The notes beneath the pieces were generated by a model that saw only the letters and a program-made list of their open reading frames with translations, searched no databases and was not told where the DNA came from. Positions 1 through 9,194 of a DNA stretch of 64,000 nucleotides are shown in pieces; the first letter of the stretch is position 1; each line of letters opens with the position of its first letter. The position numbers were made by a program, and so were the translations under genes. The stretch comes from Geobacter sp. (GTDB lineage: Bacteria; Desulfobacterota; Desulfuromonadia; Geobacterales; DSM-12255). The stretch covers positions 248,001-312,000 of the forward strand of contig WKKR01000001.1 in the NCBI GenBank assembly GCA_009684525.1, written 5' to 3'.

Positions 1-2
1 GA

Positions 3-251
3 AAAGATATTGCCAGCAGCTATCTCATCGATATCCCGTATTCCTACCCGGTTCCATCATTGGGAAGGGACCGGGCCATCGCCCTTATAAACCCCTTCCT
101 GGAGTCAAAGGGGGTGTATTCACGCGGGCGTTTCGGCGGGTGGAAATACGAGGTCGGGAACATGGACCATTCGTTCATGCAGGGGGTTGAGGTCGTCGAC
201 CTGATTCTGAGTGGAACTCCGGAGAAGACCTACCCAGGGGGGAAAGCATAG
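3..251 (+). CDS. FAD-dependent amine oxidase-like protein, C-terminal fragment
   Basis: The reading frame is open from the window edge and ends at TAG 249-251, so only about 82 C-terminal residues are seen. They include the segments YPVPSLGRDRA and GRFGGWKYEVGNMDHSF, which resemble the C-terminal FAD-binding part of protoporphyrinogen-oxidase or UDP-galactopyranose-mutase-like flavoproteins often found beside sugar transferases. A family 9 glycosyltransferase follows at once, so a role in surface polysaccharide synthesis is plausible. The substrate cannot be told from this fragment. Confidence 0.6.
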   Translation, partial: KDIASSYLIDIPYSYPVPSLGRDRAIALINPFLESKGVYSRGRFGGWKYEVGNMDHSFMQGVEVVDLILSGTPEKTYPGGKA

Positions 252-297
252 TGGTGTACGAGCGGAAACATCACGATCAGTGCTGGGAAATATCAGA

Positions 298-1392
298 GTG
301 AACATCCGCTTGATGAAGAGCCTGGACCGGATCGCCGGCACCCTGCTCGTGCGGGTGCTCCCTGCTCCGGCTTCGGCACCGGTCCCGGCGTCTCCGACCT
401 CTTTCCTGCTGATCCGGCCGGGCGGCATAGGTGATGCGGTCCATCTGGTCCCGGCAGTCCGGGCGATCCGCAAGGCGTTTCCCTTGGTTGCCGTCGATAT
501 ACTCGCGGAAAGGCGCAATGCGGCGATATTCGCCCTTTCCGAGGGGGTGCGCCGGGTAATCCGTTATGACGTGCCGGCAGAGTTCCTCTCTCTATTCTGG
601 GAAAAATACGATCTGGTTATCGACTCCGAACAGTGGCACCATCTGTCTGCCGTGGTCGCCAGGCTAGTGCAGGCACGATACCGTATAGGTTTCAACACGA
701 ACGAACGAAGCCGCTTATTTAACTGTTCGATTCCGTATTCCCACGAAGACTACGAGGTTGATAGCTTCCTCGGCCTTCTTGGACCGCTCGACATTCCAGT
801 AAGTGAAATAACCGAACTTCCGTGGTTGGTTGTCCCACCTGATGCGTCATCGCAAGCGGATTCATTGCTTGCACCTTTGCAGGGAAAACGGTTTGTGGTG
901 ATATTTCCTGGGGCAAGTATACCGGAGCGCAGATGGGGGGAGGATCGCTACCGCATCGTAGCCGGAATGCTTGCCTCTGAAGGTATCTCTACTGTTGTCG
1001 TTGGAGGTGTAGCTGATGCCACAGATGGCGAGGAGATTATTCGCGGCCTGCAGGGCATGAACGTGGCGGGAAAGTGCTCACTTGCTGAGACTGCAGCCGT
1101 AATCGAGCGCTCCGCAGTCCTGGTGAGCGGTGATTCCGGCATCCTCCACATTGGTGTTGCTCTCGGCAAGCCGACGGTGTCCCTCTTTGGGCCGGGGATT
1201 GCGGCGAAGTGGGCACCTCGGGGGGCAGGGCATATTGTCCTCAACAGGAACCTTGATTGCTCTCCGTGCACCAAATTCGGCACGACACCACCTTGTCAAG
1301 ATGGTGTCCGCTGTATGGCCGAGATAACGGCGCAGGAGGTGGTGGCCGCGGCAGAACGCCTGATATTCCCTGCGGAAGCTGTCACAGGCTGA
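298..1392 (+). CDS. glycosyltransferase family 9 (ADP-heptose:LPS heptosyltransferase-like)
   Basis: The protein of about 364 residues has the GT9 layout. An N-terminal Rossmann half starts FLLIRPGGIGDAVHLVPAVRAI, where the GGIGD loop is typical of heptosyltransferases. A C-terminal nucleotide-sugar half carries FPGASIPERRWGEDRY and SGDSGILHIGVALGKPTVSLFGP. Such enzymes add heptose or related sugars to the lipopolysaccharide core on the cytoplasmic face of the inner membrane. GTG 298 is preferred because GGGA lies about ten bases upstream. ATG 313 is an alternative, and the frame is open further upstream to 211, inside the preceding gene. The family is secure; the exact sugar is unknown. A Cys-rich tail (CSPCTKFGTTPPCQDGVRC) is typical of some GT9 members. 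Confidence 0.85.
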   Translation: MNIRLMKSLDRIAGTLLVRVLPAPASAPVPASPTSFLLIRPGGIGDAVHLVPAVRAIRKAFPLVAVDILAERRNAAIFALSEGVRRVIRYDVPAEFLSLFWEKYDLVIDSEQWHHLSAVVARLVQARYRIGFNTNERSRLFNCSIPYSHEDYEVDSFLGLLGPLDIPVSEITELPWLVVPPDASSQADSLLAPLQGKRFVVIFPGASIPERRWGEDRYRIVAGMLASEGISTVVVGGVADATDGEEIIRGLQGMNVAGKCSLAETAAVIERSAVLVSGDSGILHIGVALGKPTVSLFGPGIAAKWAPRGAGHIVLNRNLDCSPCTKFGTTPPCQDGVRCMAEITAQEVVAAAERLIFPAEAVTG

Positions 1393-1403
1393 AATAAAAG
1401 TGC

Positions 1404-1432
1404 TTGACATTCCGGGAGGCAGTTGCTAAAAA
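1404..1432 (+). promoter_or_regulatory. sigma-70 promoter for tRNA-Val
   Basis: A perfect TTGACA (1404-1409) is followed by a 17-base spacer and TAAAAA (1427-1432). The expected start point near 1439 is about 12 bases before the mature tRNA. Confidence 0.6.
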
Positions 1433-1450
1433 ACATAACGTTTTGCTTAC

Positions 1451-1525
1451 AGGCGCGTAGCTCAGGGGGAGAGCGCTACCTTGACACGGTAGAGGTCGGC
1501 GGTTCGAGACCGCCCGCGCCTACCA
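1451..1525 (+). tRNA. tRNA-Val (GAC)
   Basis: The cloverleaf can be drawn by eye. The 7-bp acceptor stem pairs AGGCGCG with CGCGCCT. The D arm is GCTC/GAGC, the anticodon stem is CTACC/GGTAG with loop TTGACAC, and the T arm is GGCGG-TTCGAGA-CCGCC. The anticodon is GAC. The 3' CCA is encoded (1523-1525). It lies just ahead of thrS. Confidence 0.95.
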
Positions 1526-1592
1526 TGCATTCATGTCGCAGTACGAGACAGGGGCATCGGAATCGATGCCTCTTTCTGTTAAGGGGCTGCTG

Positions 1593-3500
1593 ATGGAACT
1601 ATCGATAACGCTTCCGGACGGTTCGACCAGGACACTGCCAGCAGGTGCAACGGTGCGCTCTCTTGCCGCTTCCATTGGCGCAGGCCTCGCAAAGGCGGCC
1701 ATTGCGGGGAAGCTGAATGGCGAGCTGGTTGATGTGACAGCACCCCTTGTCGATGGTGCGCAGGTGGAGATCGTTACGGACAAGAGCCCCGAGGCGCTGG
1801 AAATCATACGCCATTCCACGTCACACCTGATGGCACAGGCGGTCAAGGAGCTCTTCCCGCAAGCCAAGGTGACCATTGGTCCGGCAATCGAGACAGGCTT
1901 CTATTACGATTTCGATGTTGAGCAGCCATTTACTCCGGAAGACCTGGAGAAGATCGAAAACCGGATGCGGGAACTGGCCAAGGCAGATATTCCAGTGCAG
2001 CGCGAAGTGCTGTCCAAGGATGATGCCATAAAGCTCTTTTCCGACATGGGGGAAGGGTACAAGGTGGAGATCATCTCCGCGCTAGACGCCGAGACGGTTT
2101 CTCTGTACCGCCAGGGTGGCTTCGTCGATCTCTGTCGCGGTCCGCATGTTCCGTCCACCTCGTTCTGTCGGGCATTCAAGATAACATCCCTTGCCGGGGC
2201 TTACTGGCGAGGCGACGAGAAGAACCGGATGCTGCAGCGGGTCTATGGGACCGCCTTTGCGGACAAGAAGGAACTCGATGCCTATCTTGCCCGTATCGAA
2301 GAAGCAAAGCGTCGCGACCACCGTAAACTCGGCAGGGAGCTGGACCTCTTTTCGTTTTCCGACGAGGTGGGAGCCGGATTTGCCATCTGGCACCCGAAGG
2401 GTGCCATGCTTCGCACCATTCTGGAAGACTTCGAGCGGAAGGAGCATCTGAAGCGGGGTTACGATATCGTAGTCGGTCCGCAGATCCTCAAGACCGAACT
2501 CTGGCAAAGATCCGGCCACTACGAGAATTATCGCGAAAACATGTATTTCACCGAGGTCGACGAGCAGGGGTTCGGTATCAAGCCGATGAACTGCCTGGCG
2601 CATATGATGATCTACAAATCGCAGCTGCGGAGTTATCGCGATCTGCCCCTCCGTTTCTTCGAACTCGGCACGGTTCATCGCCACGAGAGGGCCGGCGTAC
2701 TGCACGGGTTGTTGCGTGTCCGCTGTTTTACCCAGGACGATGCGCACCTCCTTTGCACCCCTGATCAGCTCGATACGGAAATAAAGGGGGTCATCTCCTT
2801 TGTTAATGACGTGATGGCCATCTTCGGTTTTGAGTACGAGATGGAGCTCTCCACACGGCCGGAAAAATCCATCGGCTCGGACGAGGACTGGGAGCGGGCT
2901 ACCAATGCCCTGCTCGGCGCGTTGAAGGACAGTGGTCGCCCCTTTGAAATCAATGAGGGAGATGGCGCATTCTACGGTCCCAAGATCGACATCAAGTTGC
3001 GCGATTGTCTTGACAGAAGGTGGCAGTGTGCTACAATCCAGTGCGATTTTACGCTGCCTGAGCGGTTTGACCTGACCTATGTTGACGCAAACGGCGAGCG
3101 GAAGCGGCCTGTCATGGTGCACCGGGTTATTCTGGGCTCCATTGAGCGGTTCATCGGGGTTCTCATTGAGCATTTTGCCGGGAATTTCCCTGTCTGGATC
3201 TCGCCGGTTCAGGCCATTGTTCTGACCGTGACCGACAACCAGCAGGAATACGCCAAGCAGGTGTACGAAACCCTTCGCAAAGCCGGGGTTCGTGTCCAGA
3301 AGGATTTCCGCAACGAGAAGCTCGGGTTCAAGATCAGGGAAGCCCAGCTGCAGAAGGTTCCTTACATGCTGGTCATCGGAGACCGCGAGGTGGAGACCAA
3401 GACGATCGCTCCCCGTTTCCGCGATGGCAGCAACCTCGAAACGATGTCTGCAGAAGCATTTGCCGAATATATTGCCAGGGAAGTGGCTAGTTTTCATTAG
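1593..3500 (+). CDS. thrS: threonine--tRNA ligase
   Basis: Cytoplasmic enzyme that charges tRNA-Thr. At 635 residues the length is normal. An N-terminal TGS domain ([15 protein letters not shown]) is followed by the editing domain ([21 protein letters not shown]), the class II catalytic core and the anticodon-binding domain ([20 protein letters not shown]). Zinc ligands are visible as the Cys in KPMNCLAHM, the His in VHRHERAG and the His in [14 protein letters not shown]. The start at 1593 is chosen because AAGGGG lies six bases upstream and the family begins at the TGS domain; upstream in-frame ATGs at 1533 and 1566 lack this. It heads the thrS-infC-rpmI-rplT-pheST block. Confidence 0.97.
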   Translation: MELSITLPDGSTRTLPAGATVRSLAASIGAGLAKAAIAGKLNGELVDVTAPLVDGAQVEIVTDKSPEALEIIRHSTSHLMAQAVKELFPQAKVTIGPAIETGFYYDFDVEQPFTPEDLEKIENRMRELAKADIPVQREVLSKDDAIKLFSDMGEGYKVEIISALDAETVSLYRQGGFVDLCRGPHVPSTSFCRAFKITSLAGAYWRGDEKNRMLQRVYGTAFADKKELDAYLARIEEAKRRDHRKLGRELDLFSFSDEVGAGFAIWHPKGAMLRTILEDFERKEHLKRGYDIVVGPQILKTELWQRSGHYENYRENMYFTEVDEQGFGIKPMNCLAHMMIYKSQLRSYRDLPLRFFELGTVHRHERAGVLHGLLRVRCFTQDDAHLLCTPDQLDTEIKGVISFVNDVMAIFGFEYEMELSTRPEKSIGSDEDWERATNALLGALKDSGRPFEINEGDGAFYGPKIDIKLRDCLDRRWQCATIQCDFTLPERFDLTYVDANGERKRPVMVHRVILGSIERFIGVLIEHFAGNFPVWISPVQAIVLTVTDNQQEYAKQVYETLRKAGVRVQKDFRNEKLGFKIREAQLQKVPYMLVIGDREVETKTIAPRFRDGSNLETMSAEAFAEYIAREVASFH

Positions 3501-3511
3501 GAGGTGGCATC

Positions 3512-4030
3512 ATAGCTAAACCGACCGTAAACGTGAATCAGGCCATACGGGCCAGAGAGGTCAGGGTCATTGGCCCTGAAAGCGAGCAGATCGGGATTCT
3601 CTCTCTATCCGAGGCCCTGGCGCTGGCAGCCGAACGTGAACTTGACCTGGTGGAAGTTTCCCCCACGGCTGTTCCGCCGGTGTGCCGGATAATGGATTTT
3701 GGCAAGTTCAAGTACCAGCAGAGCAAGAAACTGCAAGAGGCCAAGAAGAAACAGGTCCATGTGCAGCTCAAGGAAGTAAAACTCCGCCCCAAGACTGACG
3801 ATCACGATCTGCAGTTCAAGGTCAAGCACGTGAAGCGTTTCCTGGAAGAGGGGAACAAGGCCAAGATCACGATGGTCTTCCGTGGGCGTGAGATAACCCA
3901 TACGAATATCGGGCAGAGCATCCTGGACCGCATAGCCGAAGAGCTTCAGGATGTGGCCATAATTGAAGTCAGGCCGAAAATGGAGGGTCGCAGTCTTTTC
4001 ATGATTGTGGCTCCGAAAAAAATAGGATAA
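3512..4030 (+). CDS. infC: translation initiation factor IF-3 (apparent ATA start)
   Basis: IF-3 binds the 30S subunit, prevents premature subunit joining and rejects non-standard start codons. The protein of about 172 residues has the N-domain (VNQAIRAREVRVIGPESEQIGIL), the linker and the C-domain (IIEVRPKMEGRSLFMIVAP). No ATG lies at the expected start. A strong AGGAGGT (3499-3505), overlapping the thrS stop, is followed after six bases by ATA (3512-3514), giving the N-terminus (M)AKPTVNVNQAIRA. An in-frame ATC lies just before (3509-3511). The first standard codon, GTG 3533, has no ribosome binding site. A rare start codon that lets IF-3 limit its own synthesis is well known for infC (AUU in E. 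coli), so ATA is the likely start. Confidence 0.9.
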   Translation: MAKPTVNVNQAIRAREVRVIGPESEQIGILSLSEALALAAERELDLVEVSPTAVPPVCRIMDFGKFKYQQSKKLQEAKKKQVHVQLKEVKLRPKTDDHDLQFKVKHVKRFLEEGNKAKITMVFRGREITHTNIGQSILDRIAEELQDVAIIEVRPKMEGRSLFMIVAPKKIG

Positions 4031-4055
4031 CAAAACGTAGACGAGGAGAATGACC

Positions 4056-4253
4056 ATGCCGAAAATCAAGACCAACAGGGGGGCTGCAAAGCGCTTCAAG
4101 AAGACCGGTACCGGTAAGATCAAGCGCAGCCATGCCTTTACCAGTCACATCCTGACCAGCAAGACCCGCAAGAATAAGCGCAATCTCCGTAAAGGTGCCA
4201 TTGTGGAGGCCGTTGACCACAAGAACATCGCCAGGCTTATTCCGTACATGTAA
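4056..4253 (+). CDS. rpmI: 50S ribosomal protein L35
   Basis: Small basic protein of 65 residues in the large ribosomal subunit. The N-terminus [21 protein letters not shown] is diagnostic for L35. The second of two nearby ATGs (4056, not 4050) is chosen because GAGGAG ends at 4048, giving a spacing of seven bases, and because L35 begins MPKIK. It lies between infC and rplT as in most bacteria. The 141 bases from 4254 to 4394 before rplT hold no gene, only the rplT ribosome binding site near the end. Confidence 0.97.
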   Translation: MPKIKTNRGAAKRFKKTGTGKIKRSHAFTSHILTSKTRKNKRNLRKGAIVEAVDHKNIARLIPYM

Positions 4254-4394
4254 AGAATGCGGAGATGGGTCGTGAAGAGAGCCGGGACCGGCAAACCTTC
4301 ATGGGTCATCCATCCGCTCGAAGAGTTGCTGTGAACCGTGAGGAAACGTCTCCCCTTGCGGATCCGGTGAAATACCAGAATAAAGGAGTAGCAG

Positions 4395-4748
4395 ATGCCA
4401 AGGGCAAAACGAGGATTTAAAGCGAGACAGCGCAGGAACAAGGTGTTGAAGCTTGCCAAGGGGTACCGCGGCGCACGGAGTAAATTGTTTCGGAGCGCCA
4501 CGGAGGCGGTGGACCGAGCGTTAAACTACGCTTTCAGGGATCGCCGGGTTAAGAAGCGCGATTTCAGGGCTCTCTGGATCACGCGCATCAACGCGGCCGC
4601 CCGTACGAACGGACTTTCCTATAGCAGGTTGATCCACGGGCTCAAGTTGGCCAACGTGGGGATCGATCGGAAGGTTCTGGCCGATCTGGCGGTTACCGAC
4701 CCCCGCGGGTTCACCGAGATCGCCAACGTGGCCAAAGCCAATAACTAA
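4395..4748 (+). CDS. rplT: 50S ribosomal protein L20
   Basis: RNA-binding protein of 117 residues, normal for L20, needed early in 50S assembly. It begins [26 protein letters not shown] and has the conserved globular half ([25 protein letters not shown]). AAAGGAG lies seven bases before the ATG. In other bacteria L20 represses the infC-rpmI-rplT unit; no specific operator was identified here. An intrinsic terminator follows at 4768-4802. Confidence 0.97.
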   Translation: MPRAKRGFKARQRRNKVLKLAKGYRGARSKLFRSATEAVDRALNYAFRDRRVKKRDFRALWITRINAAARTNGLSYSRLIHGLKLANVGIDRKVLADLAVTDPRGFTEIANVAKANN

Positions 4749-4767
4749 CGGCAACACAGCGATACGG

Positions 4768-4802
4768 GGGAAATGGGGGCAGACCTCATTTCCCTTTTTT
4801 TT
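4768..4802 (+). terminator. intrinsic terminator between rplT and pheS
   Basis: GGGAAATG (4768-4775) pairs with CATTTCCC (4787-4794) and is followed by eight T residues (4795-4802). It may separate or attenuate transcription between the ribosomal protein genes and pheST. Confidence 0.8.
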
Positions 4803-4820
4803 GTCAAAAGGCCATAGACT

Positions 4821-5837
4821 ATGCACGCACAACTGGAAGAACTACGCGGCCGAGCGCTTGCGGAACTCGATGGAGTCGTGACCGAAGAGGCGCTGCAGGC
4901 CTTTCGGGTCAAGTACCTGGGGAAAAAGGGGGAGTTGACCACCGTCATGAAAGGTGTTGGTGCACTCCCCCCGGAGGAGCGCCCCCGTCTTGGACAGGTG
5001 GTAAACAGCATCAGGGACCTTCTTGATGAACGGCTGGAAGCGGCCCAGATAGAAATCCGCAACAGGGTCACTGCTGAGCGATTGCAGAGCGAGCGTCTCG
5101 ATGTCAGCCTGCCGGGACGTCAATACCCCCGTGGCACCAAGCATCCTGTGACGCTGGTTATCGAAGAGGTCAGCGAGATATTTGCCGGTCTCGGCTTCCA
5201 GGTGGCCGAGGGTCCGGAGGTCGAACTCGACTACTACAATTTCGAGGCACTCAATTTCCCCAAGGACCATCCTGCCCGCGACATGCAGGACACCTTCTTC
5301 GTCGAGAACAACCTGCTGCTCAGGACCCACACCTCTCCGGTCCAGATCCGTACCATGCTCAAACATGCACCGCCGGTGCGGGTCATAGCCCCCGGCACGG
5401 TCTACCGCTGCGATTCCGATGCCACCCATTCTCCCATGTTCCACCAGATTGAGGGGTTCATGGTCGACAAACGGATCACCTTTGCCGATCTGAAAGGGAT
5501 TCTGACCATTTTTGTCACCCAGTATTTCGGCAAGGGGATTGGCGTGCGTCTGCGCCCCAGCTTTTTCCCGTTTACCGAACCCTCTGCCGAAGTGGATATT
5601 GCCTGCGTCATCTGCAAGGGGAAGGGGTGCAGGGTCTGCAAGCAGTCGGGTTGGCTCGAAATCCTTGGTGCCGGCATGGTCGACCCGGAGGTCTTCCGTC
5701 ACGTCCAGTACGATCCCGAGTCGGTAACCGGTTTTGCCTTTGGCATGGGGATCGAACGGATAGCGATGCTTAAATACGGCATCAGCGACATGCGTCTCTT
5801 GTTCGAAAACGACCTCCGTTTCCTGCGGCAATTCTGA
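4821..5837 (+). CDS. pheS: phenylalanine--tRNA ligase alpha subunit
   Basis: Catalytic subunit of the alpha2-beta2 enzyme that charges tRNA-Phe. The 338 residues comprise an N-terminal coiled coil (about residues 1-85) and a class II aminoacyl-tRNA synthetase core. Motifs include RGTKHPVTLVIEEV, GPEVELDYYNFEALNFP, HTSPVQIRTM and the motif 3 region GFAFGMGIERIAMLKYGI. It lies 47 bases before pheT. The ribosome binding site (AAAAGG) is weak and nine bases from the ATG. Confidence 0.97.
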   Translation: MHAQLEELRGRALAELDGVVTEEALQAFRVKYLGKKGELTTVMKGVGALPPEERPRLGQVVNSIRDLLDERLEAAQIEIRNRVTAERLQSERLDVSLPGRQYPRGTKHPVTLVIEEVSEIFAGLGFQVAEGPEVELDYYNFEALNFPKDHPARDMQDTFFVENNLLLRTHTSPVQIRTMLKHAPPVRVIAPGTVYRCDSDATHSPMFHQIEGFMVDKRITFADLKGILTIFVTQYFGKGIGVRLRPSFFPFTEPSAEVDIACVICKGKGCRVCKQSGWLEILGAGMVDPEVFRHVQYDPESVTGFAFGMGIERIAMLKYGISDMRLLFENDLRFLRQF

Positions 5838-5884
5838 GTCACTGCGCACCATAACCGCAACTAATCCATGGAAAGTGTACGGAC

Positions 5885-8290
5885 ATGATCGTTAGTTATA
5901 ACTGGTTGAAGGAATTCGTCGATGTCGATCTTTCTCCTTCCGAGCTGTCCGATATGCTCACCATGCTCGGACTTGAGGTCGAGCGGGTCGAGCAGCGACT
6001 GGCGGAATTCGATAGTGTAGTGGTTGCAGTGGTCCAGGAGAAGATGCAGCATCCGAATGCGGACAAGCTCTCCCTCTGCAAGGTGAACAATGGCAGGGAT
6101 ATCCTGGATGTCGTCTGCGGAGCCCAGAATTTCAAGCAGGGGGACAAGGTCGCCCTTGCCCAGATCGGCACCGTGCTTCCCGGTGACTTCAAGATCAAGC
6201 GCTCGAAGATCCGGGGGGCCGAATCGTACGGCATGCTCTGCTCGGAAAAGGAGCTCGGACTGGCCGACGAGTCTGCCGGTATCATGGTGCTCCCCGGCGA
6301 TGCGCCATTGGGGGTCCCTCTCTTTGATGCGCTGGGAATGAAGGATGTCATCTTAGAGATAGGACTGACCCCGAACCGTGCAGACTGTCTGAGTGTGGTG
6401 GGCATTGCGCGGGAGATTGCGGCGAAACTGGGGAAGCGGATCCACTATCCACCTCTGGATCTGCACGAATCTGCCGAACCGGCCACAGACTTTGCCTCGG
6501 TCATCATCGAGGATCCTGAGCTCTGCCCCCGGTATGCTGCCCGCTACATTGCCGGCTGCACCATCGCCCCGTCCCCGGCATGGCTCGTTGAGCGGCTGAA
6601 GGCGGTTGGCATGCGCTCCATCAACAACGTGGTCGACGTCACCAACTATGTCCTGATGGAGCTTGGGCATCCGCTCCATGCCTTTGATCATGACCGTCTG
6701 GCAGAGGGCAGGATAGTCGTACGCAAGGCTGCGGACGGGGAGAAGTTCACGACCCTTGACGACCAGGAACGGCTTCTTGCAGCCGATGACCTGACCATCT
6801 GCGACGGTCAGCGTGCCGTTGCCCTGGCCGGCATCATGGGTGGGCAGAACTCGGAGATTGCCCCGAACACCACCAACATCCTGCTTGAGAGCGCCTATTT
6901 CAATCCGTCAGCGATCCGCCGGACCAGCAAGAGGCTGGGTATCCATTCGGAGTCATCCCACCGCTTCGAGCGGGGGGCGGACATCGACGCAGTTCCCAAG
7001 GCGCTTGATCGTGCAGCCTCCCTCATCGCACAGCTTGCCGGCGGGCGGATAGCCCGTGGTTCCATCGACATCTATCCGACCCCGGTTTCCCCCCGCACCA
7101 TACAGCTGCGCGAAGAGCGGGTCGAACAGATCCTCGGCGTGGCAGTTTCTTCCGGGCAGATCTCCTCGATCCTCACCGGGCTCGATTGTAGCGTCGAGGC
7201 CGCAGAGACGGGAATTCTCCGGGTCACGGTTCCCACCTACCGGGTTGACCTGGAGCGGGAGATCGATCTGGTCGAGGAAGTAGCGCGCATGGTCGGTTAC
7301 GACAATATTCCGGTAACCATGCCGATGGCACGGGTCTTTTCTGATCGTCCCCTGCCGCACCAGAAGCTGGAGCGTTCGATACGGGACCTGATGGTGAGCC
7401 TCGGCTTCAATGAGGTGATCAATTTCAGCTTCAGTTCAGCTGCAGCCAACGAACAGATGCTCCTCCCCGGCGACGACCACCGGTTCAGGCAGGTCAAATT
7501 GCTCAACCCCCTGGTGGAAGAGCACGCGGCCATGCGCACCTCGCTTCTTCCCGGCCTCCTGGAAACATCTGCCCGTAACATGAGCTACAAGCTCTTCAAT
7601 CAACGGATCTTTGAACTGCGCCGGGTCTATCTGGTCAAACCCGACAGGGAGTCGCCGGAAGAGCCGCTTCTCCTTGGCGGGCTGATGTCTGGCCTCAGGG
7701 CGAGTGAAGGGTGGAATCAGGACAAGAGTTCCCTCGATTTCTACGATACAAAAGGGGTCGTGGAAAGCATGTTCGAATCCCTGCGGCTCGACAGGGTCAC
7801 TTTCGAGGTTAAGGATCTGGAACCCTTTTATCATCCCGGCAAGGCATGCACGCTCTATTGTGCCGGGGAGCGAATCGGCAGCCTCGGTGAACTCCACCCC
7901 ATGGTCTTGTCGCAGTTCGGCCTGGAAAAGCAGGCGTATTACTTCGAACTCGACCTGGAACGGCTGCTTCATCGGCTTCGTGACCACCATGCCGTTGTGG
8001 CGCCGTCACGCTATCCTGACACCTCCCGCGACATCGCCATGCTCCTTGCCGACGACGTTCCGGCGATTGCCGTCCTGGACTGCATCTATGGCATGAAAGC
8101 CAAGGAAATCGAAAACGTTTCCATATTCGATGTCTACACCGGCGAGCATGTTCCGGAAGGGCAGAAGAGCATAGCCGTTCGCATTCGTTACCGTCTTTCC
8201 GATCGCACCCTGACCGATGATGAGGTGACGAGAATTCATCAACGGGTTATTTCTACACTGGTAAATGGACTTATGGCGGTGATACGGTAA
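5885..8290 (+). CDS. pheT: phenylalanine--tRNA ligase beta subunit
   Basis: The 801-residue subunit has the full bacterial layout. An N-terminal tRNA-binding (EMAP-like) domain (VVVAVVQEKMQHPNADKLSLC) is followed by the B3/B4 editing domain (LGHPLHAFDHDRL), a B5 domain (LVEEVARMVGYDNIP), a catalytic-like domain (GFNEVINFSFSS) and a C-terminal FDX-ACB anticodon-binding domain (PSRYPDTSRDIAMLLADDVP). It partners PheS in the cytoplasm and edits mischarged Tyr-tRNA-Phe. A separate promoter for ihfA follows. Confidence 0.97.
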   Translation: MIVSYNWLKEFVDVDLSPSELSDMLTMLGLEVERVEQRLAEFDSVVVAVVQEKMQHPNADKLSLCKVNNGRDILDVVCGAQNFKQGDKVALAQIGTVLPGDFKIKRSKIRGAESYGMLCSEKELGLADESAGIMVLPGDAPLGVPLFDALGMKDVILEIGLTPNRADCLSVVGIAREIAAKLGKRIHYPPLDLHESAEPATDFASVIIEDPELCPRYAARYIAGCTIAPSPAWLVERLKAVGMRSINNVVDVTNYVLMELGHPLHAFDHDRLAEGRIVVRKAADGEKFTTLDDQERLLAADDLTICDGQRAVALAGIMGGQNSEIAPNTTNILLESAYFNPSAIRRTSKRLGIHSESSHRFERGADIDAVPKALDRAASLIAQLAGGRIARGSIDIYPTPVSPRTIQLREERVEQILGVAVSSGQISSILTGLDCSVEAAETGILRVTVPTYRVDLEREIDLVEEVARMVGYDNIPVTMPMARVFSDRPLPHQKLERSIRDLMVSLGFNEVINFSFSSAAANEQMLLPGDDHRFRQVKLLNPLVEEHAAMRTSLLPGLLETSARNMSYKLFNQRIFELRRVYLVKPDRESPEEPLLLGGLMSGLRASEGWNQDKSSLDFYDTKGVVESMFESLRLDRVTFEVKDLEPFYHPGKACTLYCAGERIGSLGELHPMVLSQFGLEKQAYYFELDLERLLHRLRDHHAVVAPSRYPDTSRDIAMLLADDVPAIAVLDCIYGMKAKEIENVSIFDVYTGEHVPEGQKSIAVRIRYRLSDRTLTDDEVTRIHQRVISTLVNGLMAVIR

Positions 8291-8297
8291 AAAGGGG

Positions 8298-8326
8298 TTG
8301 ATAATATTTTTCCCATGTGCTATAAA
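8298..8326 (+). promoter_or_regulatory. sigma-70 promoter for ihfA
   Basis: TTGATA (8298-8303), a 17-base spacer and TATAAA (8321-8326) lie in the 92-base gap after pheT. The expected start near 8333 leaves a leader of about 50 bases before ihfA. Confidence 0.65.
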
Positions 8327-8382
8327 CCTTCCCGCGTCAGTCACGGAACATCCCTAACATATTCAATACTTTTGAGGTAGTC

Positions 8383-8658
8383 ATGACCAAAGCTGACATT
8401 GTCGAAAAGATCTATGAGAAGGTGGGTTTTTCCAAGAAGGAATCCGCCGAACTGGTTGAAATGGTTTTCGACATAATCAAAGGGACTCTGGAAGATGGCG
8501 ATAAGATCAAGATTGCCGGCTTCGGCAATTTTGTGGTGAAGAGCAAGGCCGACCGTCGCGGCAGAAACCCGCAGACCGGCGAAGAAATCACCATCACGGC
8601 ACGGAAGATTCTTACCTTTAAACCGAGCCAGGTTCTGAAGTCTTCTCTGAATAATTGA
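8383..8658 (+). CDS. ihfA: integration host factor alpha subunit (HU/IHF family)
   Basis: A 91-residue DNA-bending protein of the HU/IHF family. It begins MTKADIVEKIYEKVGFSKKESAELVE and carries the arm signature GFGNFVVKSKADRRGRNPQTGEE, which inserts into the minor groove. The position after pheT matches ihfA (himA) in many proteobacteria and supports the IHF-alpha name over HU. GAGGT precedes the ATG. IHF acts with sigma-54 activators and in recombination; an IHF-beta partner is not in this window. Confidence 0.9.
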   Translation: MTKADIVEKIYEKVGFSKKESAELVEMVFDIIKGTLEDGDKIKIAGFGNFVVKSKADRRGRNPQTGEEITITARKILTFKPSQVLKSSLNN

Positions 8659-8678
8659 AATGCAGTGCGGTAGAGGGC

Positions 8679-9032
8679 ATGGTCAGTCATCAGCCCGACA
8701 AACTGTACTACAAGATCGGCGAGGTATCTCGTCTCCTTGGATTGAAACCTTCGGTACTCAGGTTTTGGGAGCAGGAGTTTCCCCAGTTAAAACCAAGGAA
8801 AAGCTCGACAGGACAGCGCCTGTATGCCAAGAGAGAGCTGGATCTGCTGCAACAGCTCAAGGGACTGGTCTACGGTGACAAGCTGACCCTGGAGGGTGCG
8901 CGAAAGGTCATTGCGCAGCCACAGCAGAAGACGGTTGCAGAAGATACCCAACAGGTCCATATTCAGGACATCAAAAAGATCCTGATTGCAGTAAAAGAAG
9001 AGTTATACCGTTTAAGAAGAGAGATGGACTGA
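8679..9032 (+). CDS. MerR family transcriptional regulator
   Basis: The 117-residue protein has an N-terminal winged helix-turn-helix of the MerR type (YKIGEVSRLLGLKPSVLRFWEQEFPQLKP, then GQRLYAKRELDLLQQLKGLVY). A short coiled-coil C-terminus (IQDIKKILIAVKEELYRLRREM) should form the dimer. No metal-binding Cys set is visible. ATG 8679 is preferred, with GAGG just upstream; an in-frame TTG at 8655 overlaps the ihfA stop. This ihfA-merR pairing is conserved in related genomes, but the effector and targets are unknown. tRNA-Pro follows 16 bases downstream. Confidence 0.85.
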   Translation: MVSHQPDKLYYKIGEVSRLLGLKPSVLRFWEQEFPQLKPRKSSTGQRLYAKRELDLLQQLKGLVYGDKLTLEGARKVIAQPQQKTVAEDTQQVHIQDIKKILIAVKEELYRLRREMD

Positions 9033-9048
9033 TGTTACAGGCGATTTG

Positions 9049-9125
9049 CGGTGCGTAGCGCAGCCTGGTAGCGCACCAGACTGGGGGTCTGGTGGTCGCT
9101 GGTTCGAATCCAGTCGCACCGACCA
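9049..9125 (+). tRNA. tRNA-Pro (GGG)
   Basis: The acceptor stem pairs CGGTGCG with CGCACCG. The D arm is GCGC-rich, the anticodon stem is CCAGA/TCTGG with GGG as the anticodon, and the T arm is CTGG-TTCGAAT-CCAG. CCA is encoded at 9123-9125. It follows the MerR gene closely and may be read through from it. Confidence 0.95.
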
Positions 9126-9131
9126 TTATTA

Positions 9132-9167
9132 CACAACAGCCACTTACGAAAGTAAGTGGCTGTTGTG
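9132..9167 (+). terminator. strong hairpin after tRNA-Pro, probable terminator
   Basis: A perfect 16-bp stem (9132-9147 with 9152-9167) closes on a GAAA loop. The following T run is short (CTTTGTG), so termination is likely but the hairpin could also protect the transcript end. Confidence 0.65.
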
Positions 9168-9194
9168 CTTTGTGCCTGTCATCAACGGTACTGC

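Noticed and set aside
2082-3497. Long open frame on the minus strand across thrS
   Set aside because: It is antisense to a certain gene, lacks a ribosome binding site and recognisable motifs; GC-rich codon bias leaves such frames open.
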